Shown: positions 42,612 through 51,367, counted from the stretch's first letter. The stretch is 64,000 nt of DNA from Rossellomorea sp. BNER (GCA_024213275.1 JANAVG010000009.1:143566-207565); one strand, 5' to 3'. Program-made: numbers and translations. The notes: a model not told the origin generated them from the letters alone.

Positions 42612-44387
42612 CTATTTTCTTTTACCCTTTCCTTTCAAATCAACACCAATGGCAGCGCCGTTTCGGCTTGAGTCTGCCACGCCCTTGAAGATTCCATTTT
42701 CGCGATCAATCAAGATGCTTTGTACATTTCCGATTGTTGTCGGACTTGGACCGAATTTATGACCCATTCCATTCAGATGATCAATAACATCTGAAGGGAT
42801 TCCCTCTTCATATCGATAGGAATTCAAATTGTTTGAATAAATCCGAGGCTCCTCGACTGCTGCTTTTAGTTCCATATCATATTCAATTGCATAAAGAATC
42901 GTTTGCAGCACGGAAGTGATAATGGTCGGGCCGCCAGGTGAACCGACTGTCAGAACAGGTTCTCCGTCTTCAAAGACAATCGTCGGTGTCATGCTGCTAA
43001 GCGGGCGCTTGTTCGGCTGCACTTCATTCGCTCCGCCCGGCACCGCATCAAAGTCTGTCAGCTCATTATTCAGCATGAAGCCGTATCCCGGAACCATAAT
43101 GCCCGTTCCAAAAACCTGTTCAATGGTTGTTGTGTAAGAAACAACATTTCCCCATCTGTCTGTTACAGAGAAGTGAGTGGTCTCGCCATATTGGCGGTCA
43201 TTTGGCTGGGAAGTTGCTTCATAATTAGCTTCAATGTTTTCAAACTTCCACGGATCTCCCGCTGCCGGATCAGTGTTTACTTCATCCAGGCTGATCAGCT
43301 CCTGGCGCTCTTTAATATAATCCGGGTGAAGCAACCCATTAATCGGAACATTTACAAATTCAGGGTCCCCTGCATATGCCGCGCGGTCTGCATAAGCTAG
43401 ATGCATAGTTTCAGCAAGTAAATGATATTTTTCCCAGGATTTCAGATCATATTGTGATAGATTGAAGTCATCCAGAATTTTCAGCATCTGCAGCAAAAAG
43501 ACGCCGCCCGAGCTTGGTGGAGGCATGCTTGCTATTTCATACCCCTGATAGTCTCCCCAAATCGGTTCATCAATGGTTACATCATATTTTGCAAGATCTC
43601 CCAATGTCATTGATCCGTCGAAATCCTGTACCACACCCGAAAGCGCTTCTGCGATTTCTCCATTATAAAAAGCATCTGCTCCGCCAGAACGGATCATTTT
43701 CAAAGTCTTTGCCAGGTCTTTCTGTACAAGATGATCCCCTTCTTTCAAAGGCTGGCCATTTGGCAAAAACACATCCCCGGCAGCCGATCTGCTCAGCTTA
43801 TCCTGATTATCGGCAATCGCCTCGGCCAATACCGAATCAATCGGAAATCCTTTATCAGCCAGCTTTATCGCAGGACTGATTAGCTGTTGCATTGGACGTG
43901 TTCCCCACATTTCCAGAGCGGTTTCCAGTCCTTTCAAGGTGCCTGGCACCCCGACTGCCGTACCGCCGGTGGAGCGCTCAGCGAATGGAATCGGCTTTCC
44001 GTTTTCATCCAGGAACATATCTGGTGTTGCTCCGGCCGGTGCCCTTTCCCTGCTGTTTATAATAGTCGTCTCTTTCGTCTTGCCATCATAAACCATCATA
44101 AAACCACCGCCTCCAATGCCGGACATCATCGGTTCCACAACATTGAGGGCAAATTGGACTGCGACAGCGGCATCAATGGCGTTACCGCCCTTCTTCAAGA
44201 CATCTGCCCCAATTTGCGAGGCAAACGGATGGGCTGAGGCGACCATGCCATCCTTTCCGACATCAACCTGGCTATAGCCATCATAATCATTTTTCGGCTT
44301 TTTAGCCTGCCCGTTTAAAGGCAAGGTTCCTGCAACTAGTAAAATACTTAATAATACGGCTATACTAGCTTTCCACAATCTCTTCAT
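42612..44387 (-). CDS. ggt: Gamma-glutamyltransferase, exported
   Basis: 591 residues. An N-terminal signal peptide (residues 1-27, KRLWKASIAVLLSILLVAG then ending near GQAKK) directs export. The precursor is expected to cleave itself before the Thr of YGETTHFSV (about residue 405), giving large and small subunits; this Thr is the nucleophile. INSRERAPAGATPDMF (about 112-127) and GSPGGPTIIT (about 488-497) match the substrate site and oxyanion region. It transfers or hydrolyses gamma-glutamyl groups from glutathione or poly-gamma-glutamate outside the cell. AAGGAGG lies before the ATG. The gene is somewhat richer in GC than its surroundings. Confidence 0.94.
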   Translation of the reverse strand: MKRLWKASIAVLLSILLVAGTLPLNGQAKKPKNDYDGYSQVDVGKDGMVASAHPFASQIGADVLKKGGNAIDAAVAVQFALNVVEPMMSGIGGGGFMMVYDGKTKETTIINSRERAPAGATPDMFLDENGKPIPFAERSTGGTAVGVPGTLKGLETALEMWGTRPMQQLISPAIKLADKGFPIDSVLAEAIADNQDKLSRSAAGDVFLPNGQPLKEGDHLVQKDLAKTLKMIRSGGADAFYNGEIAEALSGVVQDFDGSMTLGDLAKYDVTIDEPIWGDYQGYEIASMPPPSSGGVFLLQMLKILDDFNLSQYDLKSWEKYHLLAETMHLAYADRAAYAGDPEFVNVPINGLLHPDYIKERQELISLDEVNTDPAAGDPWKFENIEANYEATSQPNDRQYGETTHFSVTDRWGNVVSYTTTIEQVFGTGIMVPGYGFMLNNELTDFDAVPGGANEVQPNKRPLSSMTPTIVFEDGEPVLTVGSPGGPTIITSVLQTILYAIEYDMELKAAVEEPRIYSNNLNSYRYEEGIPSDVIDHLNGMGHKFGPSPTTIGNVQSILIDRENGIFKGVADSSRNGAAIGVDLKGKGKRK

Positions 44388-44711
44388 CTTTTTCCTCCTT
44401 TAGTTAGGTTTCTACATGTCTAACTTAAGAGGATGGAAGAAGGAATATCAAGATATAAGATTCAATATTCAGAAAGTTGAATCTATTTAACCAGGAAATG
44501 TCATGTAAAAAGTTCCGTTTTATTCTAGCGGAACTAGGAACAAATGACTGTCCATAAATGATACTCCCCTTTTAGCTCTATTTATTCTTATAAGGGAACT
44601 ATATTCCAAATTCTTATTGAAGTAATAGCCCTTTTGTTTAATTATATTTCTTTACACTCCCCATACTTCTTTTAACAGAAATATCCAGATATTCCCAGAA
44701 GTCTCACTCCA

Positions 44712-44874
44712 TTAAATGTCCCTATTGTTGAATAAGCAGGAACGGATAGCACCTTTCTCGCAATAAACGCAACTTTTTTTATATACCTTTGCATAAGCAA
44801 CTTTCAATTGCTCTCCAAGCTTTTTATTATCATTTTCTAATTTCTTAATCTTCCGTTTCAGTGATTCAATAAAA
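44712..44874 (-). pseudogene. Coiled-coil fragment, DUF6262/TnpC-like
   Basis: About 53 leftward codons with no start: ESLKRKIKKLENDNKKLGEQ followed by LKVAYAKVYKK. This coiled-coil layout recalls the C-terminal part of DUF6262 proteins that accompany Tn554-type recombinases. The N terminus is missing and no recombinase gene is nearby. The identification is tentative. Confidence 0.4.
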
Positions 44875-44891
44875 AAATAAATTTTTCCCAC

Positions 44892-45005
44892 TCCTCAGAA
44901 AGAACGGGTGATATTAAACACAGCTATTTGGATAATAAGAAAGCACAACAGACCCTGCAATGGACTCCTAAAGTTGATATTGTTCAAGGGCTGACAGAAA
45001 CATAG
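44892..45005 (+). pseudogene. C-terminal tail of a nucleotide-sugar epimerase
   Basis: Thirty-seven codons before a TAG read SERTGDIKHSYLDNKKAQQ and then LQWTPKVDIVQGLTET. This is the typical end of GalE/WbpP-type NAD-dependent epimerases (GDIxxSxLDNxKAxxxLGWxPK). The rest of the gene is absent, so it is a deletion remnant. Confidence 0.72.
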
Positions 45006-45233
45006 CACTATTCTTCTAAACAAATGTAGAACATTTTGAAGATACAATCATTGACCGGGCAATAGTTCCGGTATACATACGCACATTTTAAGAGATGTCC
45101 TCTCTCTGCCCTCTCATTTTCCTCTACTTTTGCATTTTATAAGTATAGTAGATATTTGCTACACGACTGGCTGCAGCGATCGATTTCTATCTACCAGCTG
45201 TAGAGACTAACGAGATTCTATGGAGATGAGCTT

Positions 45234-45875
45234 ATGAATTTAATAGATTTAAAAGGGAGCTATGATGCTATTTATAGTTTAGGTAATAATTGTTTAGCTG
45301 CCATTCAGCTTAGAAAAAACAATCTAAGACCATTTGCAGGAGTATTGGATTGGGTGGGTTCTCCTTCTCTTCCGGATGTAACCCGGCTGCTGCAGAATCA
45401 ATTTTCTGGTTTCCTCGAAAAACCCAATTTGGAATTCCAGGGCTACGCTACCGATAAAGATTTGCTGGTGTCAGATAATGCTTATAAAATATATTTCAAT
45501 CATGATTTTAAAATAGATGTAAATACCCCAACTAATCTGGCAGCATATCCTGCGGTTAAGCAAAAATATGACCGGCGTGCAGCACGTTTTAAAGACAAAA
45601 TGGCTAACTGCCGGCGTCTGCTTTTTATTAGAACACAGGGAACGTTAAAAGATATTACAGAACTTGAGAAGGTGTTATCGCGGGTTGTTAAACATGATTT
45701 CCGGATCCTCGTTGTAAATCATACAAAAGTTAAAGGAATTGTTGAAAGAAATTGGCCATTGCAACGAGTCTGCGTAGTCGAACTACCAGATACGGGCTTT
45801 GGCACCGGAGATATGTTTCATATCAATGATGCCCTGTGGAAGACTTTATTATCTGGCATAAACGTAACAGTTTAA
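45234..45875 (+). CDS. DUF1796 family putative cysteine peptidase
   Basis: 213 residues. The N-terminal YDAIYSLGNNCLAAIQLRK (about 10-28) with its Cys and the following RPFAGVLDWV segment (about 32-41) are characteristic of DUF1796, a papain-like family in Bacilli in which that Cys is the putative nucleophile. A His in YFNHDF (about 91) and later Asp/His residues (TGDMFHIND) could complete the site. No signal peptide. Activity is undemonstrated in this family as far as I know. A terminator follows 15 bases after the stop. Confidence 0.82.
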   Translation: MNLIDLKGSYDAIYSLGNNCLAAIQLRKNNLRPFAGVLDWVGSPSLPDVTRLLQNQFSGFLEKPNLEFQGYATDKDLLVSDNAYKIYFNHDFKIDVNTPTNLAAYPAVKQKYDRRAARFKDKMANCRRLLFIRTQGTLKDITELEKVLSRVVKHDFRILVVNHTKVKGIVERNWPLQRVCVVELPDTGFGTGDMFHINDALWKTLLSGINVTV

Positions 45876-45888
45876 ATACTGTACTAAT

Positions 45889-45928
45889 AAAAAAGGAAAA
45901 AACAGCTACGCTGCTTTTTCCTTTTTTC
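45889..45928. terminator. Terminator after the DUF1796 gene
   Basis: AAAAAAGGAAAAA and CAGC pair with GCTG and TTTTTCCTTTTTT around a three-base loop. Its symmetry would let it act in both directions, and the stop of the OsmC fragment lies in its loop. Confidence 0.75.
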
Positions 45929-46110
45929 TAGTCTTGTAACGCTGTTCTATATTACTTTTAGAACCAGGTTTTCCGTTAATTTCGTAACTAATTTTTATAT
46001 CTGCATTTAAGGAGTTAGATACTGAGCAATAATTCTCTTTCGATAATTTTATGGCACGGACTACCTTGTGGGCCTTAGTCATATCCTTAAACTTTGCTTC
46101 TTTTCTTACG
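45906..46110 (-). pseudogene. OsmC family protein, C-terminal fragment
   Basis: About 66 leftward codons: KAHKVVRAIKLSKENYCSVS followed by NSLNADIKISYEINGK. This is the second-Cys helix (redox Cys in YCSVS) and last strand of OsmC/Ohr-like peroxidases. The first half, including the other redox Cys, is replaced by a reverse-transcriptase fragment. It ends at a TAG inside the terminator loop. Confidence 0.72.
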
Positions 46111-46124
46111 TCTTTTAGTCGATT

Positions 46125-46450
46125 TTATAGTGTCCTGCGAAGATAGAAGTGACCAAATCTGTTTGAGTAGTTTACTATGATTTACGTTATCAAAGAAACC
46201 CTTAATATCCACATCAACACAATGATAGAGTCCACTTAAATTAATAAGCGACTCAAACCTTGCTTTAGCGTGATGTGTGCTTCTATTAGGTCTAAAACCG
46301 TAACTATGTTTATAGAATTTCGCCTCACAAATTGGTTCTAAGACTTATAAAATATACTGTTGAAGAATTCTATCCCATATTGTAGGGATTCCTAGAGGTC
46401 TAACTTTGCCGTTGGTTTTTGGTATAAAAACACTCCTAACACATTTCTAT
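46125..46450 (-). pseudogene. Group II intron reverse transcriptase (LtrA) fragment
   Basis: Leftward reading gives [17 protein letters not shown], a stop, then EPICEAKFYKHSYGFRPNRS and further VDVDIKGFFDNVNHSKLLKQ. These are reverse-transcriptase motifs 1-3 of LtrA. The YADD active site, maturase domain and intron RNA ends are missing. It abuts the OsmC fragment directly. Confidence 0.82.
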
Positions 46451-46831
46451 GTATTTCCAGGTATAGACCCGTACAATCGGAAATATTCGTCAGGCAAAAA
46501 CTGTTACGGTAAATGTTTGCAACGATTACTACAATTGATAAATAAGCACCTTTTGCTTAATACCAATTATTAAAAATCCATTCCTTAACTCAATCCTTTT
46601 ATTTCATAAAAAAGACGATTTCCTTATTAAAGAAAAGCGCCCGTTTGTGGAAAATCAGAAAATACGGAAAAGCTGTAAAAAAAGTCATCGTTTTTGAGAT
46701 GGATTTTTTAGAATGCTAATTTGATTTTAGAAAAGAGCTATTCAGATTTATTTACTTTTATTCGTAATTATCGTTCAGGAGATATTTTTAAAAATGAACC
46801 TTTTCCGAAGGGTTGGGCAAAAAGCCAATAT

Positions 46832-46872
46832 AAAAACAGCGAAACGTTTAATTACGGATCGCTGTTTTTTGG
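46832..46872. terminator. Terminator downstream of the DinB gene
   Basis: AAAAACAGCGA pairs with TCGCTGTTTTT over a 16-base loop, with T-rich flanks on both strands. It suits the leftward DinB gene ending at 46883. Confidence 0.65.
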
Positions 46873-46882
46873 TTCGATGTCA

Positions 46883-47356
46883 TTATGTTTCGCTTGGCAC
46901 TTTGATCACTTTAGTCATTTGACGGATAGCTCCAAGATGATACGCTGAGTGTGCTATTGATCCCAGGATGCCGTTTGAGGTTTGTTCGTCTAGGGAGTTG
47001 ATTGAATCGATGTTTTCTAGAAGTGTTGTGTATTCATTTTGAAGTTCGTTTTTAAACCTTGCCCAGGTGTTTTCATCCACAGATGAGATTTTCCATGATT
47101 CTTCCCAGTCTAATTTAGGCTTTTCGCCTTTCATGTAGCTGTTCGCCATCCACAAATAATAACGCGTGTGATCTGCGTGTGCTGCGATGGTCGTTCCTTG
47201 GACTGGTATGGATGCTTCCTTTTCAGTTAATTTTTCAAGCGTGCCAAAAATTCCACTCCCTGGCTTTGACTCGGTGTACCAGCTTCCATTTCCACCAGGT
47301 CCATCAAATGTTTCTTTTAACAACACTTTGACAGCTTCCATTAACGTATTGTTCAT
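46883..47356 (-). CDS. DinB family protein
   Basis: 157 residues, a four-helix DinB/YfiT-like protein. The three His expected to bind a metal can be seen in AAHADHTRYYLW (about 60-71) and AHSAYHLGAIRQM (about 136-148). Such proteins are often thiol-dependent transferases or hydrolases; the substrate is unknown. AGGAGGT precedes the ATG. It is divergent from the CGNR gene, with a 36-base perfect palindrome between them that probably controls one or both. Confidence 0.85.
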   Translation of the reverse strand: MNNTLMEAVKVLLKETFDGPGGNGSWYTESKPGSGIFGTLEKLTEKEASIPVQGTTIAAHADHTRYYLWMANSYMKGEKPKLDWEESWKISSVDENTWARFKNELQNEYTTLLENIDSINSLDEQTSNGILGSIAHSAYHLGAIRQMTKVIKVPSET

Positions 47357-47398
47357 CTCAGTACCTCCTAATTTTTTGATAAAACCCTTGAGTTACTT

Positions 47399-47434
47399 AA
47401 TATAACCATCTAAGTTAACTTAGATGGTTATATT
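47399..47434. promoter_or_regulatory. Perfect 36-bp palindrome between dinB-like and CGNR genes
   Basis: The sequence is symmetric around GTTAAC, with arms ATATAACCATCTAA. A further half-site TGATGGTTATAT occurs at 47469-47480, just before the CGNR ribosome-binding sequence. This looks like an operator with a repeated half-site AGATGGTTATAT. Confidence 0.6.
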
Positions 47435-47501
47435 TTAAGTGAGTTGAATCTAACTGTCAATATAGATTATGATGGTTATATAAAGTAAAGGAGTTTATAC
47501 A

Positions 47502-48113
47502 ATGTCGGAAGCAAACAAATATATGATGGTCGGCGAGCGGTTATGCCTTGATTTCGTAAATTCCATCAGCTGGCGTGAGAGTGAAGATAAAAGGCGAGAT
47601 TGGTTCACGAGTTACGACAAATTGGTAGACTGGAGTCACCATGCAGGTATTATAGGGGACGACCAAGCTCAATCCCTTATACAAAAAGCCCAAAACCTTC
47701 CTTCAGAAGCTGATCAGACTCTTGTGCAAGCCGTTCAGTTGCGAGAAACGATTTACCGGATCTTTCGTTCTTATACAAGTGGAGCCCAAACAGATCCAGA
47801 GGACCTCAAAGTCTTCAATAAGGCAATACACCATTATTATCAATCAATTCATCTTGTACCTGGGGAAAATGATTTTTCGATGTATTTTGGAATTCCAGAA
47901 GATGCATTTGATAGTATGGTTCCACCAATTGTACAATCGGCAGTCGATATCTTGACCTCAGAAAAAGAATTGAACCGTGTCAAACGATGTGAAGGCGATT
48001 CATGTGGATGGCTGTTTTTCGATACTAGCCGCAATCGCAGCCGCCGTTGGTGTTCGATGGCCGACTGTGGTAATCGTGCGAAATCCCGCCGCTTTTATCA
48101 GAGCAAAAAATAG
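47502..48113 (+). CDS. CGNR zinc finger / ABATE domain protein
   Basis: 203 residues. The N-terminal ABATE domain (about 1-130) starts with GERLCLDFVNSISWRES, and a C-terminal CGNR zinc finger (about 160-203) shows the ligand pattern CEGDSCGWLFFD, then RRWCSMADCGNRAKSRRFY. These proteins are thought to be DNA-binding stress regulators. AAAGGAG precedes the ATG. It faces the DinB gene across the palindrome at 47399 and is the natural candidate to bind it. A terminator follows. Confidence 0.9.
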   Translation: MSEANKYMMVGERLCLDFVNSISWRESEDKRRDWFTSYDKLVDWSHHAGIIGDDQAQSLIQKAQNLPSEADQTLVQAVQLRETIYRIFRSYTSGAQTDPEDLKVFNKAIHHYYQSIHLVPGENDFSMYFGIPEDAFDSMVPPIVQSAVDILTSEKELNRVKRCEGDSCGWLFFDTSRNRSRRWCSMADCGNRAKSRRFYQSKK

Positions 48114-48191
48114 ACAGCGAAACGTATATGTTCCACTTTCTTTTTTTCCCTGTGCCAGGTAAATACGGTTTTAATGTTAAGGAATCAATAT

Positions 48192-48240
48192 AAAAAGCCA
48201 AATTTCTAAGCAATAAAATTGATGAATTTGGCTTTTTTTT
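48192..48240 (+). terminator. Terminator after the CGNR gene
   Basis: AAAAAGCCAAATT pairs perfectly with AATTTGGCTTTTT across a 20-base loop, followed by further T. Confidence 0.75.
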
Positions 48241-48680
48241 ACTCCGTAATCGCGCGGTTACTGCTACGAACCGCAAAAATATTTTACTGTATACGGAAAA
48301 TTAATAGTTATTTAAATAACGAGAGTTACCAAAAACATCAGTTTTTGGTAACTTTAATGGTTATTGATACAATCTACTTTGAAGTTTACCAAAAAACATT
48401 TCCAAAACGATTACTAAATATCTTTACAATAATGTTTGTTCTTTACAGCCTCTATTTTTACCTTTTAATGGAATTTACTTTGAGGTCTATGACAAGAACC
48501 CTGTCACCAGGCCAATTACCTTCGGAGTATAATACAGAGACTTCTCAATAGAAATCATTCCATCGGCATAATGCTCACTCAAAATAAAAAAATCTTTTTG
48601 TATTAAATTTTTACTCTCTATCAGTTAAAATGTGCTATAAGGTGATTTATTATTTTTTGGGAGAAACAGGAGGGACAAAC
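48241..48680. other. Intergenic region before the GNAT gene
   Basis: About 440 bases. It holds the inverted repeat at 48324-48353 and a partial third copy of its arm (GTTTACCAAAAAAC near 48386). A rightward frame across it has no ribosome-binding sequence and looks like chance. Confidence 0.45.
48324..48353. repeat. Inverted repeat with 13-base arms
   Basis: AGTTACCAAAAAC and GTTTTTGGTAACT are separated by ATCA. No T run follows, so it is not a standard terminator. An operator or RNA hairpin is possible. Confidence 0.5.
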
Positions 48681-49133
48681 ATGAAGGTTTATGAGGTTCC
48701 AGCACAAGCAGACGATGAACTACAAAAAAAGATTGCTGATTTATTAATGCAGCAAATGACTCGTACTCACACAGAAGAAACTTATCAAACATTATTAAAT
48801 GGGATTCAACAATCACTACAAGAAGGTTCCTTATCAAAAATTGTTATAGCAGAAGAGCAAGGAACCGTTTTAGGACTAGCTTTTTTTAATATTGGCATTA
48901 GCTTAAAAAAAGGCGGAAAATACATTTGGCTGAATGACCTATTTGTTCATAATGAACATCGTAATCGTGGGATTGCAAAAAAAATCTTACTTCATGTTAT
49001 TCATTGGGCTGAAAATGAAGGATTAAAAGGAATTGAACTTGAAACAGGAATCAACAACTCTGTTACAAAGCACTTATATAATTCTTTAGGATTTCATGAC
49101 ATTATTTCAAAACGATATGGTTTCACTTTTTAA
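48681..49133 (+). CDS. GNAT family N-acetyltransferase
   Basis: 150 residues. The acetyl-CoA binding motif is complete: YIWLNDLFVHNEHRNRGIAK (about 84-103, Q/RxxGxG/A form RNRGIAKK), followed by ELETGINNSVTKHLYNSLGF (about 119-138) with the conserved Asn and Tyr. CAGGAGGG before the ATG at 48681 fixes the start; earlier in-frame codons lack support. The acceptor substrate is unknown. Confidence 0.9.
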   Translation: MKVYEVPAQADDELQKKIADLLMQQMTRTHTEETYQTLLNGIQQSLQEGSLSKIVIAEEQGTVLGLAFFNIGISLKKGGKYIWLNDLFVHNEHRNRGIAKKILLHVIHWAENEGLKGIELETGINNSVTKHLYNSLGFHDIISKRYGFTF

Positions 49134-49185
49134 TGAACGTCATTTTTCAAATTGAAAAACAGCTGCTCCAATAAAAAATACGAAC

Positions 49186-49208
49186 GAAAAAAGCAGGATT
49201 ACTCCTGC
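49186..49208 (-). terminator. Terminator downstream of the DUF1048 cluster
   Basis: On the minus strand GCAGGA pairs with TCCTGC over a four-base loop, followed by seven T. It can end the leftward PadR-DUF1048 transcript, although it lies 140 bases beyond the last gene. Confidence 0.65.
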
Positions 49209-49350
49209 CCTTTAACTGAAAATTCACTGCCATATATTCTTTTTTGGTTGATTCTCTTATTTTTGAATATAGTGGTCAACCGCAATATCTGTTAGCGCAG
49301 TACTTAGGCAAAAGTTCGATAGAATTTTGCCGTCAAGTACTACGTTCCTT

Positions 49351-49683
49351 CTATTTTTTCATTGCCTTATCGACTTTTTGATTGACCGATTCTTGATAGA
49401 GATCAGCGTAAGTTTTTGTATCTTCAATCAGCGCATCGCAGAAAGCAGCAACGTCTGTTCCTGTGACTTCAAGCACATCTTTCCCAGCAGCTGCACCTTC
49501 TTCAAAGAAGCTGAGAATTTCCGAGAGCGGTCCGATACCTTCGTTTAGCTCAACAGGACCGACTTTGAAGAGATATTTTTGGATCTCTTTATAGACAATT
49601 TGGTAATCTTGTGGAAGCGCTTTGACACGCGAAACATGGGCTCTCCATTCTTTTTTGCCTTCGATGATTTTTTTGATACTCAT
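49351..49683 (-). CDS. DUF1048 family protein, copy 3
   Basis: 110 residues, helical. SIKKIIEGKKEWRAHVSRVK, then LPQDYQIVYKEIQKYLFK and FCDALIEDTKTYADLYQ follow the DUF1048 pattern, a small family found next to PadR regulators in Firmicutes. It is the last of three tandem copies, its ATG overlapping the stop of the previous copy by four bases. Function unknown; possibly a partner or effector in the PadR circuit. Confidence 0.85.
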   Translation of the reverse strand: MSIKKIIEGKKEWRAHVSRVKALPQDYQIVYKEIQKYLFKVGPVELNEGIGPLSEILSFFEEGAAAGKDVLEVTGTDVAAFCDALIEDTKTYADLYQESVNQKVDKAMKK

Positions 49684-50033
49684 TTCAGACCTCCTAATTT
49701 TCTTGCTACGTTCTTGTTGAGTTGGTCACGCCATTTATCTCTATAAGTTTTTGCGCCTTCGTCACCAACAAGCGCTGTGCAGAAGCCTTTGATATCATCT
49801 CCTAGTACTTCTTCGACGCTCTGGCCGTCTGCTGATGTAACTTCAAGCAGTTCAAGAGCGCTGTCAAAAATCGGCATCAGATTACGACCGGTGAAATCTC
49901 CGTGAATCCAGAGATTACTTATAATATCTTTCCAAGCAGTTTGATATTCAGTTGGCAGGACTTTTGCCCGTGCTTCAAAACCTTTCATTTCTTTAGTCAT
50001 ATCGCTGCCGGTTATTTTTTCTAAAAAGTTCAT
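49680..50033 (-). CDS. DUF1048 family protein, copy 2
   Basis: 117 residues, similar in layout to its neighbours: MNFLEKITGSDMTKEMKGFE, LPTEYQTAWKDIISNLW, then GDDIKGFCTALVGDEGAKTY. GGAGGAG precedes the ATG. It lies between the broken first copy and copy 3, all on one leftward unit begun by a PadR regulator. Confidence 0.85.
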   Translation of the reverse strand: MNFLEKITGSDMTKEMKGFEARAKVLPTEYQTAWKDIISNLWIHGDFTGRNLMPIFDSALELLEVTSADGQSVEEVLGDDIKGFCTALVGDEGAKTYRDKWRDQLNKNVARKLGGLK

Positions 50034-50078
50034 TGTAGTCTCCTCCTTTAAAATACTATGCTGTTCAGCAAAGTTCTA

Positions 50079-50398
50079 TTATTTAATCGTATCGTTGAGT
50101 TTATGACGTTGCTTATCAACCCACGATTTTGCATCATTGACGAGAGCATCACAGAAGGTTGCTATGTCGTTGCCAGTAAATTCTTTAACGCGCTGGCTTC
50201 TTCAAGAAGCTCGATAATGTGATTAAAGACGAATATCGTTTCTTGCCCATCCATCACGCGGCCAGAGTTCCATAGATATTTTTGCATCGCTTTGTAAGTG
50301 TTGTAGTAGTCTTAAGGTAAGGCTTTTGCGCGGTTTTCCATTTCACGCCATGCTTTCTTCCCGCTAAAATCTCCAAAGATTTTAGCGAAAATACTCAT
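50079..50398 (-). pseudogene. DUF1048 family protein, copy 1, broken
   Basis: Leftward from the ATG at 50398 the frame reads SIFAKIFGDFSGKKAWREME and then RAKALP followed by TAA. After this stop it goes on as YYNTYKAMQKYLWNSGRVMD, and a one-base shift near 50190 leads to FTGNDIATFCDALVNDAK and the proper end at 50079. One nonsense codon and one frameshift have disabled it, while the two paralogues remain intact. Confidence 0.82.
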
Positions 50399-50410
50399 GT
50401 TTATTCTCCT

Positions 50411-50731
50411 TTATTTTGCTTTTAATCCGTTTATTTTGCTTGAAATAAAGTTCCATTTGGCCCAGAATTGTTCCAATTCTTGCTGGCCAGCTTCATTGAG
50501 CCGATAAAATTTGCGCGGTGGGCCCATTGTGGATGACTTTTTCTCAATATCCACGAGTTTATTTTTTTCGAGCCGCATTGTGATGGTGTAAACTGTTCCC
50601 TCCACAATGTCGCTAAAGCCCAGTGCTCGCAGCTGCTGAGTGATTTCATAGCCGTAAGTTTCGCCACGACTGATGATCTCAAGCACACACCCCTCAAGCA
50701 CCCCTTTCAGCATTTCTGTGATATTTTCCAA
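50411..50731 (-). CDS. PadR family transcriptional regulator
   Basis: 106 residues. The winged helix starts with EMLKGVLEGCVLEIISRGET and has YGYEITQQLRALGF and GTVYTITMRLEKNKL, the PadR signature, with the wing in STMGPPRKFYRLNEAG. The TTG at 50731 is chosen because GGAGG lies six bases before it; the longer ATG reading has no such signal. It heads the DUF1048 cluster and probably represses it together with itself through the palindrome at 50799. Confidence 0.9.
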   Translation of the reverse strand: MENITEMLKGVLEGCVLEIISRGETYGYEITQQLRALGFSDIVEGTVYTITMRLEKNKLVDIEKKSSTMGPPRKFYRLNEAGQQELEQFWAKWNFISSKINGLKAK

Positions 50732-51367
50732 CTGTTTTCCTCCATTTACATTCCACTTATATTTTTCAGTACTCTGTATCACGGGTATTTTGTATTACTT
50801 ACTACATGTATATAGTAACGCAGAATAGTGCCACATGTCAACAATAGAATTTTCTGCCAAAAAACCCGGGCCCGGAATATGAATTAGACGCATTTCCTAT
50901 TGTAGAAATGGAACCTATAGTTTAAGTATATTTCTTCACAATGTCACACCAACATAAACATAAATATTACAAAATCACCTCACCTCTAATAAGACAATAG
51001 AAGTAAGGTGATTTTAATCAAACTTTTTTTAAATAAAAACATGGTTTTAATAATCTCGTGTGAAGAAGACGGCGGTTGTCGAATTCGCTTATCCAGAAAC
51101 TCCAATATGCCAGTTTCTACGCTCCAAAACATTGGTACATATGCCTTAATCTTATTTTGATTTTTCTAATCCAATAGGTAAGTACTTTTGTGAATGAATA
51201 GACTACTTTATTTTTTATTTTGAAATAGTTTATTTAATTTAATTAAGTTGCTTTCTACTTTAGATACTTTCATTCACTAACTCATCATCCCTCATATTAC
51301 TCCTATAAAATAAAAATAGCGCCAACTTCTATTTAATAGAAATCGGCACTTCGTTTTGGCTATACGT
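50732..51367. other. Intergenic region upstream of padR
   Basis: About 630 bases. It contains the operator-like palindrome at 50799-50818 and a hairpin of ten-base arms AAAATCACCT/AGGTGATTTT at 50971-51014. No gene was recognised. Confidence 0.45.
50799..50818. promoter_or_regulatory. Palindrome before padR, likely PadR operator
   Basis: TTACTA and TAGTAA flank eight bases (CATGTATA), 68 bases before the PadR start. The size and position fit autorepression. Confidence 0.45.

Larger units (their letters stand above)
44388..45233. other. Long intergenic region with gene fragments
   Basis: About 850 bases upstream of ggt. It contains the coiled-coil fragment at 44712-44874 and the epimerase tail at 44892-45005. 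The rest shows nothing recognisable apart from promoter-like AT-rich DNA. Confidence 0.5.

Noticed and set aside
48219..48551. A 110-codon frame between the CGNR and GNAT genes
   Set aside because: It runs across a terminator and an inverted repeat, has no ribosome-binding sequence and a low-complexity hydrophobic composition.
50380..50398. Inverted repeat CGCTAAAATCT/AGATTTTAGCG at the start of DUF1048 copy 1
   Set aside because: It coincides with codons for a conserved protein segment and lacks a T run, so chance is likely.
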